NCBI GenBank assembly: GCA_949316495.1
Contig: OX439012.1
Span: forward strand, 31,763,927 to 31,827,926
DNA from: Amphiduros pacificus
Taxonomy: Eukaryota > Annelida > Polychaeta > Phyllodocida > Hesionidae
Length of the DNA: 64,000 bases
Direction of reading: 5' to 3'
Part shown: piece after piece, positions 1 to 15,200 of the stretch
Layout: every line of letters starts with the position of its first letter
Position numbering within the stretch: position 1 is the stretch's first letter
The notes under the pieces: generated by a model
Told to the model about the DNA's origin: nothing
The model's database searches: none
Seen by the model: only the letters and a program-made list of their open reading frames with translations
Program-made: the position numbers and the translations under genes

Positions 1-57
1 AATCTATAGGAAATTTGGTGATTTTCAAAAGCAGACATTTTTCATGGGATTTTTGCT

Positions 58-96
58 ACCAGGGGGCAGCATAGGGGCTACCAGGGGGCAGCACAG
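58..96 (+). repeat. Tandem pair of a CCAGGGGGCAGCA word
   Basis: Two direct copies of CTACCAGGGGGCAGCA (the first begins at 56) spaced 22 bp apart, just downstream of the last LDLa donor. The core resembles the CTCF consensus; binding is not shown. Confidence 0.5.
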
Positions 97-127
97 GACA
101 ATAAGATTTGTGGGTAAGTGGACACAC

Positions 128-235
128 CACAGCTGTACTCATCAGAGCCGTCCTGGCAGTGGTAGTGGCGGTCACATCGCTCCTGCAGCTCTATGCACTG
201 ACCATTCTCACAGCGCCACTGGTCACTCTGGCATT
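128..235 (-). CDS. HSPG2: Perlecan-like exon: LDLa module 18 (variant calcium site), last exon in window
   Basis: Exon of 108 nt, acceptor ACACTGCAG, donor TGTG|GTGTGT, phase 1-1. The core is [15 protein letters not shown] then [18 protein letters not shown]. His replaces the Asp ligand. The open phase-1 end shows that the transcript continues to exons beyond base 1. Confidence 0.92.
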
Positions 236-3200
236 CTGCAGTGTACAACATTATCTCCTGTACCTGTCTAACACTCAATAGTCAATACCCCCAAACCCCC
301 CCCTTCCAGCTTTCTTGGCTAATTATTTAATACATTCTCACTGCCCTTCTTACTCTTTAATAAATAAACTTTCCACTCTCCTTCTCACTAATGAGAAAAT
401 AAATTTTCACCGTCCTTCCTTTGCATTTGTGAATTGAACTTTAAATGCCTCACTCATTTGTGAATCAACTCTTCATGCCTTACTCATTTGTGAATCAACT
501 CTTCATGCCTTACTCATTCCTGAATCAACTCTTCATGCCTTACTCATTTGTGAATCAACTCTTCATGCCTTACTCATTCCTGAATCAACTCTTCATGCCT
601 TACTCATTCCTGAATCAACTCTTCATGCCTTACTCATTCCTGAATCAACTCTTCATGCCTTACTCATTTGTGAATCAACTCTTCATGCCTTACTCATTCC
701 TGAATCAACTCTTCATGCCTTACTCATTCCTGAATCAACTCTTCATGCCTTACTCATTCCTGAATCAACTCTTCATGCCTTACTCATTTGTGAATCAACT
801 CTTCATGCCTTACTCATTTGTGAATCAACTTTTCATGCCTTACTCATTCCTGAATCAACTCTTCATGCCTTACTCATTCCTGAATCAACTCTTCATGCCT
901 TACTCATTTGTGAATCAACTCTTCATGCCTTACTCATTTGTGAATCAACTCTTCATGCCTTACTCATTTGTGAATCAACTCTTCATACCTTACTCATTTG
1001 TGAATAATCAACTCTTCAAGCCTTACTCATTTGTGAATCAACTCTTCATGCCTTATTCATTTGTGAATCAACTCTTCATACCTTACTCATTTGTGAATCA
1101 ACTCTTCATACCTTACTCAATCGTGAATCAACTCTTCATGCCTTACTCATTTGTGAAAAATCAACTCTCCATGCCTTACTCATTTGTGAATCAACTCCTC
1201 ATGCCTTACTCATTTGTGAATCAACTCTTCATGCCTTACTCATTTGTGAATCAACTCTTCATGCCTTACTCATTTGTGAATAATCAACTCTTCATGCCTT
1301 ACTCATTTGTGAATCAACTCTTCATACCTTACTCAATCGTGAATCAACTCTTCATGCCTTACTCATTTGTGAATCAACTCTTCATGCCTTATTCATTTGT
1401 GAATCAACTCTTCATGCCTTACTCATTTGTGAATCAACTCTTCATGCCTTACTCATTTGTGAATCAACTCTTCATACCTTACTCATTTGTGAATCAACTC
1501 TTCATGCCTTATTCATTTGTGAATCAACTCTTCAAGCCTTACTCATTTGTGAATAATCAACTCTTCATGCCTTACTCATTTGTGAATCAACTCTTCATGC
1601 CTTACTCATTTGTGAATAATCAACTCTTCATGCCTTACTCATTTGTGAATCAACTCTTCATACCTTACTCATTTGTGAATCAACTCTTCATGCCTTATTC
1701 ATTTGTGAATAATCAACTCTTCATGCCTTACTCATTTGTGAATAATCAACTCTTCATGCCTTACTCATTTGTGAATCAACTCTTCATGCCTTACTCATTT
1801 GTGAATCAACTCTTCATACCTTATTCATTTGTGAATCAACTCTTCATGCCTTACTCATTTGTGAATCAACTCTTCATGCCTTACTCATTTGTGAATCAAC
1901 TCTTCATGCCTTACTCATTTGTGAATAATCAACTCTTCATGCCTTACTCATTTGTGAATAATCAACTCTTCATGCCTTTCTTATATTACCAGATGTACTA
2001 AGAAATTTGATAAATAATAGATATTAGATTGTGGTGTTAGTTTCAGAGAGTTAGTACGGACCACAGTTGAATTCATCAGTGCCGTCTCTGCAGTCGTCAT
2101 GACCATCACATGCACGCTCCTTCTCCACGCACTCTCCAGTCCCACACTTCAACTCATTGTCCTGGCACTGAGGCTCTGGAATATCAAAACATAGGCTGCA
2201 CTGCAAAGGAAACAGGCTGCACTGCAAAGTCAACAGGCTGCACAGCAAAGTCAACAACACAGGCTGCACTGCAAAGTCAACAGGCTGCACAGTAAAGTCA
2301 ACAACACAGGCTGCACTGCAAAGCCAACAGGCTGCACTGCTAAGTCAACAGGCTGCAGTGCAAAGTCAACAACACGGGCTGCACTGCAAAGCAAACAACA
2401 CAGGCTGCACTGCAAAGTCAACAGGCTGCACTGCAAAGTCAACAACACAGGCTGCACTGCAAAGTCAACAGGCTGCACAGTAAAGTCAACAGGCTGCACT
2501 GCAAAGCCAACAGGCTGCACTGCTAAGTCAACAACACAGGCTGCACTGCAAAGTCAACAGGCTGTACTGTTAAGTCAACAGGCTGCACTGCAGAGTCAAC
2601 AACACAGGCTGCACTGCAAAGTCAACAATTACAGACTGTACTATTGACAACATATTTTAAATTATCAACTGTAAATAGAAACATTAAATTTCAATTGACA
2701 CATTCATAAAACTATTCACATTAGTAACATTTGCAAATGTGACTTTGTAACAAATAAACACGACACCTGGGTGAGTCATGAACAGAAACACAAGCTAGAG
2801 CACCTTATCATTATCAATCAGGACTGTAAATAGAAGCAGCTAGCAAGATAATCAATCAATATTGTATTCCCATTTTCATGCACCGATAATCAATCAATAT
2901 TGTATTCCCTTTTTTTAGGCACCGATAATCAATCACAAATTGTATCCTTATAACAGCAGCTGTAAATTAGATTTAAGTCATAGGTAATTAAATATAGTCA
3001 GAGATATTCTTTACACAGGCAAGCAGCAAACATAATCAATCAATATTATATACACAGGCAAGCAGCAAACATAATCAATCAATATTATATACACAGGCAA
3101 GCAGCAAACATAATCAATCAATATTATATACACAGGCAAGCAGCAAACATAATCAATCAATATTATATACACAGGCAAGCAGCAAACATAATCAATCAAT

Positions 3201-6200
3201 ATTATATACACAGGCAAGCAGCAAACATAATCAATCAATATTATATTTCCTTGAACGAGCAGCTGGCAGTGACAATCAGTCATAATCTGTATCCTTATAC
3301 ACTCAGCTGAGGGATAAATACTCATTTATTTTCCTTATATAAGCAGCGCACTAATACATATTATTGATATCATTTTTCCTTATAACTTGCTCAGTCATAA
3401 TCAATCATATTCGATAGACAGTTGGCACTATTAATCTATAACCATGTGCATCATCAGAGATTCATGAATCCTTCACCATTTTTGCTGAAATAGCAAGACC
3501 TTATTATTCACAGTACACATTTTTTTTCATTCATTTTCTGTTGTAGAAGCCTGATAGAAACATCATCAGAGATAAATTCATGAATCCTTAACCATTTGTG
3601 CTAAAATCGCAAGACCTTATTATTCACAATACGCAGATATTTTTCAATCATATTCTGTTGCAGAAGCAAGATAGAAACATCATCAGCGATAAGTTCATGA
3701 ATGCTTCTTAACCATTTATGCTTAAATAGCAAGACCTTATTCACAAACACAGTTTTTTTCATTCATTTTTTTTTTGCAGAAGCCAGGGAGACCCATCAGT
3801 ATATCTTGACATTAAGACATGCACAGGACCAGATCAAAGCAACAAGCTGCATTAACTAGCACAGCAAGGAATTAAATCAACTTAATCCTGGAGGAACTTA
3901 ATCCTGGAGGAACTTAATCCCTCAGGATCCAGGCAACCGAGGAGGACTAACCACAATCAAACTCATCTGAGCCGTCGCGACAATGGTACTGACGGTCACA
4001 CCGCAGACGTTCATCAATACACTGCCCCGAACTGCACTGCCACTGAGAGTCACCACAACCTGACGTCATGAGCAGAACGTCAACATCTCTAATATAGCAC
4101 TCTTCATATATATCTGCATCAATGTGTTTTAATTTTTTTTGCTTCAAAACCAACCAACCATTACAAATGGTTAAATCATATTAATAGTGTTTTATTTTAT
4201 TTATTCTTCTACATTTTTGTAGTTATAATCTTAGCCTCCATCTTTACCAGGACAGTTCCCATCTCTCAGGGCCCAGGGCAGGTCCCACCCCTAAGGGCCC
4301 AGGTATCCCAGCCTCCATACCAGGGCAGTTCCCACCCCTCAGGGCCCAGGTATCCCAGCCTCCGTACAAGGGCAGTTCCCAACCCTCAGATATCCAACCT
4401 CAGTACCAGGACAGTTCCCATCCCTCAGGTATCCCAGTCTCCGTACCAGGGCAGTCCCCACCCCCCAGGACCCAGGTATCCCAGCCTCTGTACCAGGGCA
4501 GTTCCCACCCCTCAGGGCCCGGGTATCCCAGCCTCCGTACCAGGGCAGTTCCCACCCCTCAGGGCCCGGTATCCCAGCCTCCGTACCAGGGCAGTTCCCA
4601 CCCCTCAGGGCTCAGGTATCCAAGCCTCCGTACCAGGGCAGTTCCCACCCTTCAGGGCCCGGGTATCCCAGCCTCCGTACCAGGGCAGTTCCCACCCCTC
4701 AGGGCTCAGGTATCCAAGCCTCCGTACCAGGGCAGTTCCCACCCTTCAGGGCCCGGGTATCCCAGCCTCCGTACCAGGGCAGTTCCCACCCCTCAGGGCC
4801 CGGGTATCCCAGCCTCTGTACCAGGGCAGTTCCCACCCCCCAGGGCCCAGGTATCCCAGCGTCCATACCAGGGCAGTTCCCACCCCTCAGGGCCCGGGTA
4901 TCCCAGCCTCCGTACCAGGACAGTTCCCATCCCTCAGGGCTCGGGTATCCCAGCCTCCGTACCAGGGCAGTTCCCATCCCTCAGGGCCAAGGTATCCCAT
5001 CCTCCGTATCAGGGCAGTTCCCACCCCTAAGGGCCCGGGTATCCCAGCCTCCGTACCAGGGCAGTTCCCACCCCTCAGGGCCAGGGTAGTTCCCATCCCT
5101 CAGGGCCAAGGTATCCCAGCGTCCGTACCAGGGCAGTTCCCATCCCTCAGGGCTCGGTATCCCAGCCTCTGTACCAGGGCAGTTCCCATCCCTCAGGGCC
5201 CAGGTATCCCAGCCTCCGTACCAGGGCAGTTCCCACCCTTCAGGGCTAAGGTATCCCAGCCTCCCTACCAGGGCAGTTCCCATCCCTCAGATATCTCAGC
5301 CTCCGTACCAGGGCAGTTCCCATCCCTCAGGGCCCAGGTATCCCAGCCTCCGTACCAGGGCAGTTCCCACCCCTCAGGGCTCAAGTACCCCAGCCTCCGT
5401 ACCAGGGCAGTTCCCACCCCTCAGGGCTCAGGTACCCCAGCCTCTGTACCAGGGCAGTTCCCACCCCTCAGGGCTCAAGTATCCCAGCCTCCGTACCAGG
5501 GCAGTTCCCACTCCTCAGGTATCCCAGCCTCCGTACCAGGGCAGTTCCCATCCCTCAGGGCCCAGGTATCCCAGCCTCCGTACCAGGACAGTTCCCACCC
5601 CTCAGGGCCCGGGTACCCCAGCCTCTGTACCAGGGCAGTTCCCACCCCTCAGGTATCCCAGCCTCCGTACCAGGGCAGTTCCCACTCCTCAGGGCCCAGG
5701 TATCCCAGCCTCCGTCCGTACTACGTATATTAGTAGTGTTTTATTTTATTTATTCTTCTATATTTTTGTAGTTATAATCTTGGCCTCCATCTATACCAGG
5801 GCAGTTCCCACCCCTTAGGACCCGGGTATCCCAGCCTCCGTACCAGGGCAGTTTCCACCCCTCAGGGCCCGAGTACCCAAGTCTCTGTACCAGGGTAGTT
5901 CCCACCCCTCAGGGCTAAGGTATCCCAGCCTCCGTACCAGGGCAGTTCCCACCCCTCAGGGCCCGGTATCCCAGCCTCCGTACCAGGACATTCCCGCTCG
6001 TCTGCTCCATCCTGGCAATCCTGAGTGCCGTCACATACCAGGATAATCGGGATACACTGCCCGGATGGGCATGCAAACTCCTCCGTGGCGCGACACCGCT
6101 CTGAAGGACACACAGACAGACATGCCATTCACAGCCTACAGATAGCGCACTTAGCTGTGATTTTAAAATACATAATTGTACTCATAGTTTACAATTATGT

Positions 6201-9200
6201 TAAGAAAAGAGTTAAAGAATAATTAATATTATTGTTAAAAGTTCAAGAAAAGAGGTAATGTGAATAAATATAAGTATAATTTTCTACTTGTTAGTGAAAA
6301 GTTTATTGATCAAAGCAGAAACTTTTGTGGTTTTGAAAGAGATAAATCAAAATATTCAGAGAGAGTCAGAAGATGAATGGCAGAGAACACACCACAGTTG
6401 ATTTCATCCGATTCATCGTGACAATCTATAACGCCGTCACAGAACTGCTCGGGGCTAATACATTCCTCTGAGGTACGACATCGAACTTGATCTCCAACAC
6501 AGGTGGCACCACCATCTGCCGTCCCACACACAATATAATCATTTGATTAATTTTGTCTTTGAACTAAGGTTTATTCTTGGTGAAAATAGAAAAGAGAGAA
6601 CATAATCTGGGAAGGAACACACCACAATGTTTTTCATCTTCTCCCATGGGGCAGTCATAGTGACCATTACAAACCCTAGGTGGCGCCAAACATTCGCCTG
6701 TATGACACAGGAACTCTTCTTCTGAACATCCAAGAGGCTCTGAAGAATTTGTCATGATAAATACTATCATAAATATGATATGCTAAAGCTTGGAAGATTA
6801 TGCTTCCAAAATGTAGCGTGATAAATAAACCAATGAAAGGCGAGTTTCACTGGTCCAATATTATTTTGGTTTAAATTTCAGACATTGATTGATGAGTGTA
6901 CTGACCACATCCGATCTCATCCTCGGCTTGTGTACAATCTTCCACTCCGTCACAGAGCTGGCTCATGTCTATACACACCCCGGAATCACACGGAAACTGG
7001 GACGCATCACAAACCCCTACATCGCACCAAAATAGGTCACATGATATCATCATGGTTACGGTTGTCACATACAAAAATGAATGAGCTAACTGCCACATTT
7101 ATAGAGAAGGAATAATAATTTGGACAGCCTTGATTCAGGAATGGATAGAAGATTTATCTAACAGGATAGGTAGATTACAGGATAATAGTCTTCATCACTG
7201 AGAATAAAATATTAATCGTATTTGAATCTAACACAAATCCATTTTACTCATTACATTTATAACATGCAATTTGCAAGGATTTCCACTTTTCACACAAGAA
7301 TGATTATATCTTAAGAGGATTTAAAGTTTTAATGGGCTAAACATTCCCATGACACTGACCACATTTCATTTCGTCCGAGCCATCTTCACAATGATACTCG
7401 CGATCACAGCGAAAGCTAGCATCAATACACTGTAAACGTGACTCGCACTGCCATTCTGTCTCTTTACACTCTACAACTGTTAAAACCAGTCAAAATTATC
7501 TTTTCATATTTTTAGTTCTATATTTATAAGATATATGCCAAAGGCATCACAGCTGTGCTGAGCATTGATTTTTTGAGAACATTATCCAGTATAGAAAAAA
7601 ATTCCAAGCTTAGCATATGAAATGGCGGGTTGACTCCATCAACTCTTCTTCTGAAATCTCAACCTGAGGCTATATTTAGATTAAAAGAAAGAGGCAGTGG
7701 ATGTTCCAGGCATCTTTGCAAATGAGAGAAAGTTACTGCCATTTAGTGTATTTTTTTAAAATCCTTTTAAAAATTTTAAAAAAGAATGAGCCTCATGAAA
7801 AATAGACAGAATTGATGTCTTGGTAATACTGGATCATAACTACAAAAGGATAATATATTTGAGAACCAGTTTCAGAGGAAGATTAAGTTTTTTTTAATAT
7901 CCTTCTCTCATTGCAAAAGCTATGCTGACATGTTCAACAAAGCTAAAAAGAAAGTCAAGTTTTGAGCCTTCTGTCCTGCCAAGCATGTGACACTGTGTAA
8001 TTTCTCACTTATCAAGAAATAAACAAAATGATACTGCATCCAGAACATTTTTAAAGAACACTTATTTCCAAGGTTAATAATGTTAAGACCAGTGGTTCAC
8101 TTATATTCTTCATAAAATTTCTATACCCTTGCTGAAGGGTTGATTTATTTTTTTCCTAAATAATATATGTGAAAGAGGAAGGACCTTTCGACTGAAATTT
8201 TTTTTTGAATTAAAATTTTTTTTTTTTTTTAATTTTCATATTTTATATTTTTAATTTATTCATTTATCCATTTTTTATTCTGAGATATGCGTAAACTAAC
8301 CGCAGTTCTGTTCATCAGAGCCATCATGACAATGATACTCCCGATCACACCGCAACTGAGCCTCTATGCACTCTCCTGAATCACAGCGCCACTCGGTGTC
8401 CAAACACCTGCCATCCACTAGAGGACACCACTAGACATTAGTCAAACTCACCTCATCTTATACTCAAAGTTAACATTATGTTAGCACTCCTCAACATTTA
8501 ATATCACTCAGACAAAATCTAGCTATCCTTTATGCATCCAGTACATGAATCAAACATCCTGTTTTTATGGGAGAACAAATGTTTCACTTTGAATATCTTA
8601 TACTCAAACTTAATATCATGTTAGCACTCCTCAACATTTAATATCACTCAGACAAAATCTAGCTATCCTTTATGCATCCATTACACGAATCAAACATCCT
8701 GTTTTTATGGGAGAACAAATGTTTCACTTTGAATATCTTATACTCAAACTTAATATCATGTTAGCACTCCTCAACATTTAATATCACTCAGACAAAATCT
8801 AGCTATCCTTTATGCATCCAGTACATGAATCAAACATCCTGTTTTTATGTGAGAACAATTTTTTTTTGATAGAGTTGATAGAGAAAGGATCTAATATTAG
8901 TGTTTTTCACACACCACAGTCTACTTCGTCGGACCTGTCTGGACAGTGGTAGTTGCGGTCACATCTCTCCTGTGCGCTGATACAAGCACCATCCTGGCAC
9001 TGCCACTGATCTGGCCTACAGGTGGCAGCAGCTGACAGTAGCAAACTCAATTAAGCTCATTTGGACCATACACACAATAAAATCTTCTTTTTTTAAAAAA
9101 GTTTTTGGAACTTTAAATTATAAAAATATTAATTTTCCTTAAAAACATTTTTGAACTTTAAATTATTAGATTATCAGTATCAATGTAATAGTTGTTTTTA

Positions 9201-12200
9201 TATAATAGTATAACTGTTGATTTTATATTATTTTCATAACATTTTCATGTTTTTATTTCAATGCACTTTCCTTATCGTAATTGTTGTGATGATAAACATC
9301 TTGATTTTTTAAAAATTAATATTAGGCCATTCAAGATCTGCTATATTCGTAAGAATCAAGATTGCCTTAGGAAGTGACAATCAACATCTTATTTATTTGT
9401 AATAATCAAATGAATCTTTGTAATAAGCAATATATCTTATAGATGGGTAATGCTCATTCAATGTTACTGCCTTGATCACTGATCATCTAAAGGTAAGCTT
9501 TGATCAGATAATCAGTTGTGACAATAAAACCATAAACATAATTAAACCATAGTGAAAACGACAACCAGCACAAGGTGACAAGCATAGATTCCAATTATCT
9601 ATATTTCTGCGAGGCAAATCATATTGAAATCAACAGTAGATCTGTAAATTAACTATACAAATAGCATAGGTGAATTTGATAATCATTATTCCTTAAACAT
9701 ATATATTTTCATTTTACGAAAAAAAAAAAAAAAAAAAAAAAATGTTCGACAGCCAATTTTAAAGCCCAGCTATTCTGACATACATGTACAATCTTGTTCA
9801 TCTGAAGCATCAGGGCAGTCTGGTCTCCCATCACAAACTCTATGATCCTGCAGGCAGTGACCAGACAAACACATGAAGTGTCCAGATGGGCATGTACGCT
9901 CCCCTGGTAAGAGATTAATTATGCTTTGTAATATCTCACCAATAGCAGGCAATATATTCACACCTAATAGTCGAGGAGCCAACTTGCAAAAAGTCTGTTA
10001 TTTCTGGAGTTTAATCTGACAGAAGGCAAACTGCAATTTGAAGTGCTACACAGGTGGCCTAAGGTTTCTCAAATGATATTTATTTTTTCAAAATGTAACG
10101 TCAGTAAAAACTATTTCCATGGCAACCAATGACTTTTGGCTGAGTCCTTAAAAATAATTGGGGGCTGGCTCCTCGTTATAAATGACAGGCCTAAAGAGAC
10201 AGCAATGACTCACTGCATCCTTGCTCGTCAGTGGTGTCAGCACAGTCGGTTTTGCCATCACACCGGAGGGCGCCACTGATACAGTTGCCATTTGAGCACT
10301 GGAACTGTCCATCATCACACGCTTGTGGTACGCTTGCTGCATTGTGGGTTAGTAAGTTACAAGGGTTAATATCGTGGTATATTAGTATTAAATTCATGTC
10401 ACATGATATAATTTGCACACATAACCCCTACATGCACTCGTATATGCTGACTTCAGTTATTTTGTTCATGCATTTCATGACAAAATAAATATAATTGCGC
10501 GTACAATACAGTATTTAAATGAAACCAATTTTGACATGGTTCTGCTCCATTTTTTCATGATACCAATGTGCACAAATAGCCCAATCTGAAATTACACTTC
10601 ACTATCCCCAAAAAATCAATCATTCTGAAAGAAAATATCACAAGATCAAGTAATTGAAACACAACTCTGAAGTGAACAAAATAATGGGTTTCCCTCCAAT
10701 AGAAAGAGGACGAGAGGTGAAATCCTATGTATCTAGGTCAAAGTAGACATACATGTCTGTCACACAATTCATTACAATATAGCAAATATTGAATCCACAA
10801 ACACATGTAAAAATATAGTCATAGCATAAGCTATAAACAATTAAAGACTTGCAATCAAACTCGTAATACAGGTAAAGACAAAAATATTCAGAATTCTTTT
10901 TCATCAAGAGTTTTACCAGTAAATATTTCATCAGCCTATGTCAGTTGAGTCATATTACTTCATCACCATTAAAAGAACATAAAAACTATGATGAAAATAA
11001 CATTTTATAAACATGGCAAAAAAATCATAAACTTACGACAGTCTCTCTCATCTGAGTAGTCTCTACACTGATACTGTCTATCACACCGCTGACTGCCCGG
11101 AATACATGAGCCATCCCCACACTGAAACTCATCGTCTCCACGGCAACCGCGCTCTCCTGAAACAATGGTTGTCATGGAGATGAGTAAGACCTCTCTGAAT
11201 TTGGAGGATATATTTTTTAAAACAATATTCAACAGTTCAATTTGACTGCAAGTATCTAATGGGAGGAAATCAAAATAGAACTTTTCTTTTTTGGGACTAT
11301 TACATGTAGACAAACCTGTGAAATTTTACATTGAAAGAGTTGTGACATCAATTAGTTTTCAAAATGTATAATATCTTGAATATCATTGTTCAATTCTGTC
11401 AGTAATTTTCACTTTCCTAGATTGTAACACAAAACATTAAAATAATGTACAACTATATGAAATTCAGACATGAGTGAAACTCTGAATTCAAAGTCTCAAA
11501 TCATCAAAATATTTTTACAAAAATAATTGACCCACTGTCCTATATCAAAATACATAACAAAATCTGATGATTACTAAAATCCACCAATAATTACTATAAT
11601 TACCACTCAAGCATGTATTTGATGACATTTGAAATGATTATTTGGTTTTATTTTAAGCCTCAATAAAAAATTAAGGACAGTTATTTGATTATTAATATTG
11701 ATTAGGTCAGAGTTATCGAATTATTAGCTTCACAAATATTTCTAATCATTTTAGTCCTCCCCTGTAGTGGGAAAATCTACTACAAATATCCCATCATTCA
11801 GTAAAGGTTAAAAAACAATAATTACTCCTTATATGGAAATTGGTCATTATTTATTCGGCTTATAAAATGAAATGATAATTCTTATTTTTTGCTGGAAAAG
11901 TTTGGTTCTGAATCGGAGGGCCCTTTGAAGCTAATAAGCAAATAACATGTGCCTTATACAAGGCTAGATTTTGTATTAAAATAACATTTTATCTATAAGT
12001 TTGTATATTTCTGCACAGGTTTGAAGACAAACTATGAGCGAGTGTTGACATGGAGTAAGATTACTCCAGCTGAATGAATTCACCACCAGGGCTGTACTGC
12101 ATCAATAAGGTCCAAATTGGGAGTCCAAATCGGTGCTCTAAAACCCAGAAATCAATGTTGGACTCCAAAGTATTGTATGAACAAATTCCAGCTCAAAGAG

Positions 12201-15200
12201 AATATCAGGGTTGGGGTTTTATCGATCGATTTTTTTTCATGATATTTATCATCTTTACATACTTACATGACAAAGTGCTTGAATCTTATGTCAGTTTTTT
12301 TTAACAGAAAACTTGCTGATTAGTAAGATAGATAGCAAGATGCATCACATGTCATATAAAGCCATGAGGCCCGAGAGAGCATTTGTGATGGTTTTATCAA
12401 TGTTTGAATCCAACTTTTGACATAACTTCAGGGCTGTTAAAGATATAGAAGTATTGCATCAATTCTTTCCAAAATTGCACATAATTTCTACAAGGCTGGG
12501 TCCTAAAACCTGCTAATTTTTGTATTGATCGGGTAAAGATAAAATATATCTATTATTTTGTATCAGCTATTTGAACCCCCTAAATTTTGGTGTTGTATTT
12601 TTGGGGTCAAACCCTGGATTCTGTGAACACTGATTTTGTTGTTAACCTTGTTGATAAAATACTTTGGAGTCCATTTCGAGATTGAACCCTGATTTGGACC
12701 CCCTATTTGGACCCCCTATTTGGACCCCCTATTGTGACCCCCTATTTGGACCCCCCCCCCCTATTTTGACCCCCTATTGGGACCCGGACCCTGTTGATAC
12801 AATCCAGCCCAGGTGTCACACACACACACATACTTCCCTAAATTACCAAGTAATATATCTATGATATACATATCCTTTAAATTAGGAATATATTCTTTAA
12901 TCTCAGAACATATTCTTTATTTGAAGGATATATTCTGTATCTTAAGAATACATTCTTTATTTTAAGAATCTATTCTTTATTTTAAGAATCTATTCTTTGT
13001 TTTAAGAATAAATATGAAAGAATGCTTAATATTACTTTCATATTTATAACAATGAAGTAGTAGTCTCTGAAGAAAAAAGAAAAGAAAAAATATGCTGACA
13101 TATCTAAATCATTTCAACCATATCATTATTGAAATTACAAGATCTCCTAATTTTACAAATTGTCCAATAATGTAATTCAAACAAATTTCAAATTTACAGA
13201 ACCAGTGAGTCTACACTAAAAGTAATTATCATATTTTTTTTTACTTTGAGTAATATGGACAGATATTTCATTGAGACAATATTTTGTTTTCAATTTCAAA
13301 ACTGTGAACAACCAATGACGCTTATTAATTGCAATTAATAATGATGGTATCAGTGATGTCATCCTTCTGAACACAACCTTAAAGGAATAACATAAGTTTT
13401 GTAGTTTTTGTTAATATATCCTAGTAATGGTGACTGTCAGTAATGGTGACTGTCAGTAATGGTGACTGTCAGTAACGGTGACTGTCAGTAACGGTGACTG
13501 TCAGTAACGGTGACTGTCAGTAACGGTGACTGTCAGTAACGGTGACTGTCAGTAACGGTGACTGTCAGACTGAAAAGAAAAGACTGATCCATTATACTAC
13601 AGATGGCGTGACAATCTCATTTAAAAGTAAACGTTCCATCTGGTTGGAAAAGCGAGAGCTCGATCCTGACTGTAATGGTGACTGTCAATAATAATGACTG
13701 GCGGTAAGTGTGACTCTCGAGAATAGTGACTCAGGAATAGTGACTCTCGGGAATAATGACTCTCGGGAATAATGACTCGGGAATTATGACTTTCAGGAAT
13801 TGTGACTCAGGAATAGTGACTCAGGAATAGTGACTCTCAGGAATAATGACTCTTAGGAATAATGACTCCCAGGAATAGTGACTCTCGGGAATAATGACTC
13901 TCGGGAATAATGACTCTCGGGAATAATGACTCTCAGGAATAGTGACTCTCGGGAATAATGACTCTCAGGAATAATGACTCTCGGGAATAATGACTCTCAG
14001 GAATAATGACTCTCAGGAATAATGACTCTCAGGAATAATGACTCTCAGGAATAATGACTCTCAGGAATAATGACTCTCAGGAATAATGACTCTCAGGAAT
14101 AATGACTCTCAGGAATAGTGACTCTCAGGAATAATGACTCTCAGGAATTGTGACTCAGGAATAATGACTCTCAGGAATAATGACTCTTAGGAATAGTGAC
14201 TCTCAGGAAAAATGACTCTCAGGAATAATGACTCTCAGGAAAAATGACTCTCAGGAATAATGACTCTTAGGAATAGTGACTCTCAGGAATAATGACTCTC
14301 AGGAATAGTGACTCTCAGGAATAATGACTTTCCGGAATAATGACTCTCAGGAATAATGACTCTCAGGAATAATGACTCTCAGGAATAGTGACTCTCAGGA
14401 ATAGTGACTCTCAGGAATAGTGACTCTCAGGAATAGTGACTCTCAGGAATAGTGACTCTCAGGAATAATGACTCTCAGGAATAATGACTCTCAGGAATAA
14501 TGACTCTCAGGAATAATGACTCTCAGGAATAATGACTCTCAGGAATAATGACTCTCGGGAATAATGACTCTCAGGAATAGTGACTCTCAGGAATAGTGAC
14601 TCTCAGGAATAGTGACTCTCAGGAATAATGACTCTTAGGAATAATGACTCCCAGGAATAGTGACTCTCGGGAATAGTGACTCTCAGGAATAATGACTCTC
14701 AGGAATAATGACTCCCAGGAATAATGACTCTCGGGAATAATGACTCTCAGGAATTGTGACTCAGGAATAATGACTCTCAGGAATAATGACTCTTAGGAAT
14801 AGTGACTCTCAGGAAAAATGACTCTCAGGAATAATGACTCTCAGGAAAAATGACTCTCAGGAATAATGACTCTTAGGAATAGTGACTCTCAGGAATAATG
14901 ACTCTCAGGAATAGTGACTCTCAGGAATAATGACTTTCCGGAATAATGACTCTCAGGAATAATGACTCTCAGGAATAATGACTCTCAGGAATAGTGACTC
15001 TCAGGAATAGTGACTCTCAGGAATAATGACTCTCAGGAATAGTGACTCTCAGGAATAGTGACTCTCAGGAAAAATGACTCTCAGGAATAATGACTCTTAG
15101 GAATAGTGACTCTCAGGAATAATGACTCTCAGGAATAGTGACTCTCAGGAATAATGACTTTCCGGAATAATGACTCTCAGGAATAATGACTCTCAGGAAT

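Noticed and set aside
9718-9742. Poly-A tail of a retroelement
   Set aside because: No element body or target-site duplication beside it; scored as a homopolymer.
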